NCBI RefSeq assembly: GCF_020723905.1
Contig: NZ_DYHZ01000009.1
Coordinates: 1 to 64,000, forward strand
Direction: 5' to 3'
Source of the DNA: Anaerolinea thermophila
Lineage (GTDB): Bacteria; Chloroflexota; Anaerolineae; Anaerolineales; Anaerolineaceae
DNA: 64,000 nt
The translations under genes and the position numbers were made by a program. The notes under the pieces were generated by a model. The model had not been told where the DNA came from, did no database searches, and saw only the letters and a program-made list of their open reading frames with translations. Of the stretch, positions 60,544 through 64,000 are shown in pieces; position 1 is the first letter of the stretch; each line of letters opens with the position of its first letter.

Positions 60544-61527
60544 TCAGGGACTGATTCCGCGGAGGTACAGCAGGTACATTCCGCCAAAGTAAAGCACCGT
60601 CAGCGCCAGGGCATCTACTTCGATGAACAAAATCCGGTGGCGCAAACGCGCCAGATTGCCGATCAACCCCATACCGGTCATCAGCAAGCCCAGCATACCC
60701 ACCAGCAGGAAGGACGGATCAATCACCGCCAGAAAACGCCCGGGGGTGTAAAACACATCGGTCAAACCCAGCGCGAACATATTGAACAGGTTGCTTCCGA
60801 AGAGGTTGCCAATCGCCATGTCGTAAGCCCCAAAGCGTAACGCCGCCAGCGTGGTGACCATCTCGGGCAGAGAGGTGACCGCCGCCACCAGCGTGGAACC
60901 CACAAAGGTGGTGCCCAGACCGGTCACTTCGGCAATTTCGGCACTGGCGCTGACCATGTACGGGGTCACGTAAATGAGCGCCCCGGCGGCAACCCCAAAG
61001 CCCAGCAGTGCCGTGGCAAGAGAAGGCATTCCCGGGGGGACTTCAACTTCCAGCAGTGCGCCATCGGTATTACTGGCTTGAAGCAGATACATGGCGGCAA
61101 AGTACCCCAGCATGATCAGAAGGCTGTCCACTCCCACCCAGCCAATCTTTATGGACAGGTTGGCAATCATGAAAAACAACACCAGTCCGATCATAAAAAT
61201 TGCCAGACTACCGGAGAGGGCATGTTTGAGGGCAACTTTGCGTAAAATGCGTTCGTTACGCGCCAGCACGTCCAGCACCGCCAGCAGGAACATGTTGAAG
61301 GTATTCGACCCCAGCAGGTTGCCTGCCGCCAGGTTTGGGAAAGATTGCTGAACCGCGCTTACCGTGGTGAGCACTTCCGGGAGTGAAGTGGCGGCGGCAA
61401 TCAAAATGGTACCGATGAACAACCCGCCCAGACGGGTGCGCACGGCAATCACATCACCGTATTCCGCGAGTTTCGTTGCCGCCAGGACAATGACAGCAGC
61501 GGTAATAAGAAACTGCACCCACATCAT
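60544..61527 (-). CDS. Sodium/calcium exchanger-family antiporter (CaCA)
   Basis: A 327-residue membrane protein with two homologous halves. The alpha repeats hold the ion-binding acidic residues: GTILIAAATSLPEVLTTVSAV and GSTLVAAVTSLPEMVTTLAAL. Ten to eleven hydrophobic segments fit the family. The ATG overlaps the stop of the P-II-like gene by 4 bases (second Met at 61524). Ion could be Ca2+ or K+/H+ coupled; not certain. Confidence 0.9.
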   Translation of the reverse strand: MMWVQFLITAAVIVLAATKLAEYGDVIAVRTRLGGLFIGTILIAAATSLPEVLTTVSAVQQSFPNLAAGNLLGSNTFNMFLLAVLDVLARNERILRKVALKHALSGSLAIFMIGLVLFFMIANLSIKIGWVGVDSLLIMLGYFAAMYLLQASNTDGALLEVEVPPGMPSLATALLGFGVAAGALIYVTPYMVSASAEIAEVTGLGTTFVGSTLVAAVTSLPEMVTTLAALRFGAYDMAIGNLFGSNLFNMFALGLTDVFYTPGRFLAVIDPSFLLVGMLGLLMTGMGLIGNLARLRHRILFIEVDALALTVLYFGGMYLLYLRGISP

Positions 61528-61862
61528 GGCTGAGAATCCTCTCCAGGAAGCCCATACAGAGACTGAATCTCCCAGGCGGCGAAGACACCTGTACTGGGCA
61601 AATCCAGATCGCCGGTGATGGCTTCGGTGGCTTTCAAACAGGCTTCCACTGCCCCGGCAGACAGGGAAATGCCGTACAGGGTGAGATGTCCTTCCATCTC
61701 CACACCCTCATCGAAGACGTAGCGCATGGGCACGCGCTTTTTACGCCGGTGAATGCCGGTGCTTTCAATGACACTCAGGGGGATGACCCCGGCATTGCGC
61801 CAGGCCTGCAGGACATCGTCCAGCAGTTCGGGATCATCCAGCACAAGAAGAACCATCATCAT
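61524..61862 (-). CDS. P-II-like small regulatory protein 2
   Basis: A 112-residue P-II-like protein, homologous to the one at 51069-51443: MVLLVLDDPELLDDVLQAWRNAGV, STGIHRR and a SLYGLPG end. I chose the ATG at 61862 because AAAGGA lies 9 bases upstream and the family starts there; an upstream frame to 61907 is not family-like. It is translationally coupled to the calcium exchanger gene and probably controls it. Confidence 0.75.
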   Translation of the reverse strand: MMMVLLVLDDPELLDDVLQAWRNAGVIPLSVIESTGIHRRKKRVPMRYVFDEGVEMEGHLTLYGISLSAGAVEACLKATEAITGDLDLPSTGVFAAWEIQSLYGLPGEDSQP

Positions 61863-61999
61863 GGCGTTTTTTCCTTTCGTTCCCGGGCAAGGGAACTTTC
61901 TTCGCAAGTATAAAACAGATTACACAAAATGGGAAAAATATCGTAAGATTGAAATGTGTCCTGAAATGCTTCAGAGCCCATGGAGGAGAAGGAGAAACG

Positions 62000-62536
62000 G
62001 TGCAGGAACTGGAACTTACCCAATCTGCACAGGCGCAGGCGCTGACGCTGGACTGGGAAACCGTCTACAACGAACTGCTCCCGCGGGTGTATAACTACTT
62101 CCGCTACCGCGGTCTGGAAGACGTGATTGCCGAAGACCTGACAGCCCAGACCTTCGAAAAAGCATGGCGCAAACGCGCCAGTTACCGCCATGATCTTGCC
62201 GCTTTCAGCACCTGGGTCTTGCGGATTGCCCACAATGTCGCCATGGATTATCTGCGCACGAACGGGCGTCAGGTTTCGCTGGATGATGATGTGGAAATGA
62301 ACGGCGGACACATCCATCCGGAAGAGACCATGATGGAGCAGGATGAAATTTTGCGCCTGCGGCGCCTGCTGGCGCAGTTACCCCCGCGGGAACAGGAACT
62401 GGTGGCGCTCAAGTACGGTTCCGGGTTAACCAACCGCACCATCGCCCAGATGACCGGCTTGAGCGAAAGCAATGTCGGCACCATTCTGCACCGCGTGGTG
62501 CAGATGTTGCGGACTCAATTGAAGGACAAAGAATGA
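62000..62536 (+). CDS. ECF sigma factor
   Basis: A 178-residue sigma-70 group 4 (extracytoplasmic function) factor. Region 2 is YNYFRYRGLEDVIAEDLTAQTFEKAWRKRASYRHDLAAFSTWVLRIAHNVAMDYLR, region 4 is LPPREQELVALKYGSGLTNRTIAQMTGLSESNVGTILHRVVQMLR. The GTG start at 62000 follows AAGGAGAAACG. Its stop overlaps the next gene by 4 bases, and that gene has the look of an anti-sigma factor. Confidence 0.9.
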   Translation: MQELELTQSAQAQALTLDWETVYNELLPRVYNYFRYRGLEDVIAEDLTAQTFEKAWRKRASYRHDLAAFSTWVLRIAHNVAMDYLRTNGRQVSLDDDVEMNGGHIHPEETMMEQDEILRLRRLLAQLPPREQELVALKYGSGLTNRTIAQMTGLSESNVGTILHRVVQMLRTQLKDKE

Positions 62537-62934
62537 ACGATTGGTTTTTAAGGGCATTCCGAAAAACACCGCCGCGCGACTTTCGTCAGCAGTTGTACAT
62601 GCGCTTGCAGGCGGAAGAACGGCGTCTTGCCCTGTGGTGGCGCAGCGCCGCAGCATTTGTGTTGCTCCTGCTGGCGCTTTCCCCCACGCTGATCCGCACA
62701 TGGAACCAGTCTGCTGCTGTTATGTCCGAAACTTTGCAACGTTCTTCAGAAAGCGCCATCTATACCACCGTTCCGGAATGGGAACAGGAACTTCCAACAA
62801 CATGGGTGTATTACCCGCCCCGTGACCCTGAGGCGCTGGGTCCGCTGGATTACCGCACCGCGCAGAAGCGGCAGCAATCCCCTGCAGAGAAAACCACCTT
62901 CATTGCCATGGTCATTCCCGGGGAACGGCGCTGA
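62533..62934 (+). CDS. Single-pass membrane protein, possible anti-sigma factor
   Basis: A 133-residue protein with a cytoplasmic N-terminal part (about 1-33), one transmembrane helix (SAAAFVLLLLALSPTLI, about 38-55) and an outside C terminus. Translational overlap with an ECF sigma gene is the typical setting of its anti-sigma factor. No zinc-binding HxxxCxxC motif of the common anti-sigma class is present, so the family is unrecognised. Its last 23 bases overlap the convergent holB gene. Confidence 0.6.
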   Translation: MNDWFLRAFRKTPPRDFRQQLYMRLQAEERRLALWWRSAAAFVLLLLALSPTLIRTWNQSAAVMSETLQRSSESAIYTTVPEWEQELPTTWVYYPPRDPEALGPLDYRTAQKRQQSPAEKTTFIAMVIPGERR

Positions 62935-63937
62935 AGTCTTCCGGCAGACGCGGCATTTCCAGCAGGGTCATTTCCGCCAGCAACCGCATATTGGGGTTAC
63001 TTTCCAGACGCTGAAGATTTTCCTCCAGACGCCGGGTGACAGAGGCGGCACGCTCCAGCCCTACCTGTTGAGCAACGCGCTGAACCTGCGCGGCGTAATC
63101 CAGATGAGTCAGGGGTACACCGCTCCCGCTGGCGCACAGCAGAATATCTCTCCAGAAAGACAGCCACAACGTGAGCGCCTGAAGCAGGCGCTCGCGTTCT
63201 TTTCCGCGTGAAGCGGTCAGCCGCTCGGCATAGGCAAAGCGTTCGCGGCGCGGCGCGCTCAACAGGTGCAGGAGGTCTTCCAGTAAATGCTGACGGGCTT
63301 CCAGCAGAGCAGGTTGTTGATGCAGAGTAAGGGCATAACCGGGGCGTCCACCTGCCAGATGCGCCAGCAGGCGCGCCTTTTCTTCCGGAATGCCGTGGCT
63401 CATCAGCACCGGTGTGCAGGCTTCGGGTGCCAGCGGACGCAGGCGCAGGACCTCACAACGCGAGACGATAGTGGGTAGCAGGTCTTCGGGCGAGGTGGCA
63501 GTGATGAGCAGGATGGCACGGCTGGGAGGCTCTTCCAGCGTCTTGAGAAGAGCATTCTGAGCGCTGGCGTTGGCTTCGTGAAAACGCAACAGCAGAGCCA
63601 TGCGGTAGGGAAGTTCGCGCGGGGTCATGGCAAGGGTCTGCTGAAGTTCACGGGCTTGATCCACCTTCAGAATCATACCTTCGCCCTCAGATTGCACCAC
63701 GCTTAAGTCCACATGGCTCATCTGCTCGATTTGACGGCACACCCGGCAGGTTCTGCAGGGTTCGCCGGGAGCAAGCGGTGCAGGGCAGTTGAGCGCCTGG
63801 GCAAAGCGCAGCGCCAGCGTGCGCTTGCCAATGCCCATCGGACCGCTGAAGAGGTAGGCATGGCGCACCTCCCCGCGGCGGATATGCCCTTTGAGCAGGT
63901 CCACAGCCCAGTCGTGTCCGGAAATGTCCCAGGTCAT
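62912..63937 (-). CDS. holB: DNA polymerase III delta' subunit
   Basis: A 341-residue clamp-loader subunit. The N-terminal AAA+ Walker A-like GPMGIGKRTLALRFAQAL, zinc-binding cysteines (CPAPLAPGEPCRTCRVC) and the SRCEVLRLRPL arginine-finger-like segment identify it. The ATG at 63937 has TACAAT 8 bases upstream, without a ribosome site. Confidence 0.92.
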   Translation of the reverse strand: MTWDISGHDWAVDLLKGHIRRGEVRHAYLFSGPMGIGKRTLALRFAQALNCPAPLAPGEPCRTCRVCRQIEQMSHVDLSVVQSEGEGMILKVDQARELQQTLAMTPRELPYRMALLLRFHEANASAQNALLKTLEEPPSRAILLITATSPEDLLPTIVSRCEVLRLRPLAPEACTPVLMSHGIPEEKARLLAHLAGGRPGYALTLHQQPALLEARQHLLEDLLHLLSAPRRERFAYAERLTASRGKERERLLQALTLWLSFWRDILLCASGSGVPLTHLDYAAQVQRVAQQVGLERAASVTRRLEENLQRLESNPNMRLLAEMTLLEMPRLPEDFSAVPRE

Positions 63938-63945
63938 CGAGAAGT

Positions 63946-63951
63946 ATTGTA
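63946..63951 (-). promoter_or_regulatory. -10 box of holB, leaderless arrangement
   Basis: TACAAT on the minus strand, 8 bases before the holB ATG, with no ribosome site between. It matches the spacing seen at other leaderless starts in this window. Confidence 0.5.
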
Positions 63952-64000
63952 TCACGAAGACGGGAGGGAAATAAACTTGACTCTCCCTGTCAAGAGTTGT

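Overview
The window looks like chromosomal DNA of a Chloroflexota bacterium, most likely class Anaerolineae. This is inferred from the gene mix and protein style: a MarR-controlled pair of ABC exporters, a fused double ThyX protein, a BMP-type nucleoside transporter, a P-II-like protein beside each of two ion transporters, and GC-rich coding DNA with short AT-rich promoters. I could not run a database search, so the placement is an inference. Most genes have strong GGAGG-type ribosome sites. Several genes have none and instead carry a -10 box about 7 bases before the start codon, which points to leaderless mRNAs.

Layout. 1-7.3 kb: tRNA-Lys with a broken partial copy beside it, a nitroreductase, tRNA-Val, gatCA, an M3 peptidase, a sugar nucleotidyltransferase and an aminotransferase. 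7.4-12 kb: asparaginase, a metallo-beta-lactamase-fold protein without its metal ligands, UbiA prenyltransferase and two poorly known genes. 12-14.2 kb: an AT-richer two-gene island encoding a DNA methyltransferase and an endonuclease III-like iron-sulfur protein. 14.4-16.5 kb: a dihydroorotate dehydrogenase-like protein with ferredoxin domain and a thioredoxin module. 16.5-24.9 kb: one long minus-strand operon for uptake and breakdown of nucleobases or nucleosides (deaminase, molybdenum hydroxylase subunit, BMP lipoprotein, ABC transporter). 25-34.5 kb: YitT, DinB-like, double ThyX with RibF, a queuosine-precursor-type transporter, a radical SAM/SPASM enzyme, DUF1232, RNase D and a beta-CASP nuclease.

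34.5-38.4 kb is the most unusual part: a minus-strand operon with a SipW/archaeal-type signal peptidase fused to a DUF5305-like region and a degenerate EAL domain, plus three small secreted proteins that share one unusual signal-peptide junction. Two of these carry RTX-like glycine-rich repeats. It reads as a dedicated export and surface-fibre or matrix system with a c-di-GMP-type domain on the protease.

38.4-49.8 kb: rsgA, a penicillin-binding protein and maf as a translationally coupled set, then a kinase-fold protein, a secreted nuclease-like protein, groES, a glutaredoxin, a diguanylate cyclase, fdhD, an unexplained structured intergenic region, and methylmalonyl-CoA epimerase and mutase. 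49.8-64 kb: a CPA2 antiporter with a P-II-like protein, the pstSCAB phosphate operon with a three-repeat Pho-box-like site, a membrane protein, the MarR/ABC exporter operon, a Na+/Ca2+ exchanger with a second P-II-like protein, an ECF sigma factor with a membrane partner, and holB. No rRNA, CRISPR array or transposase was seen.
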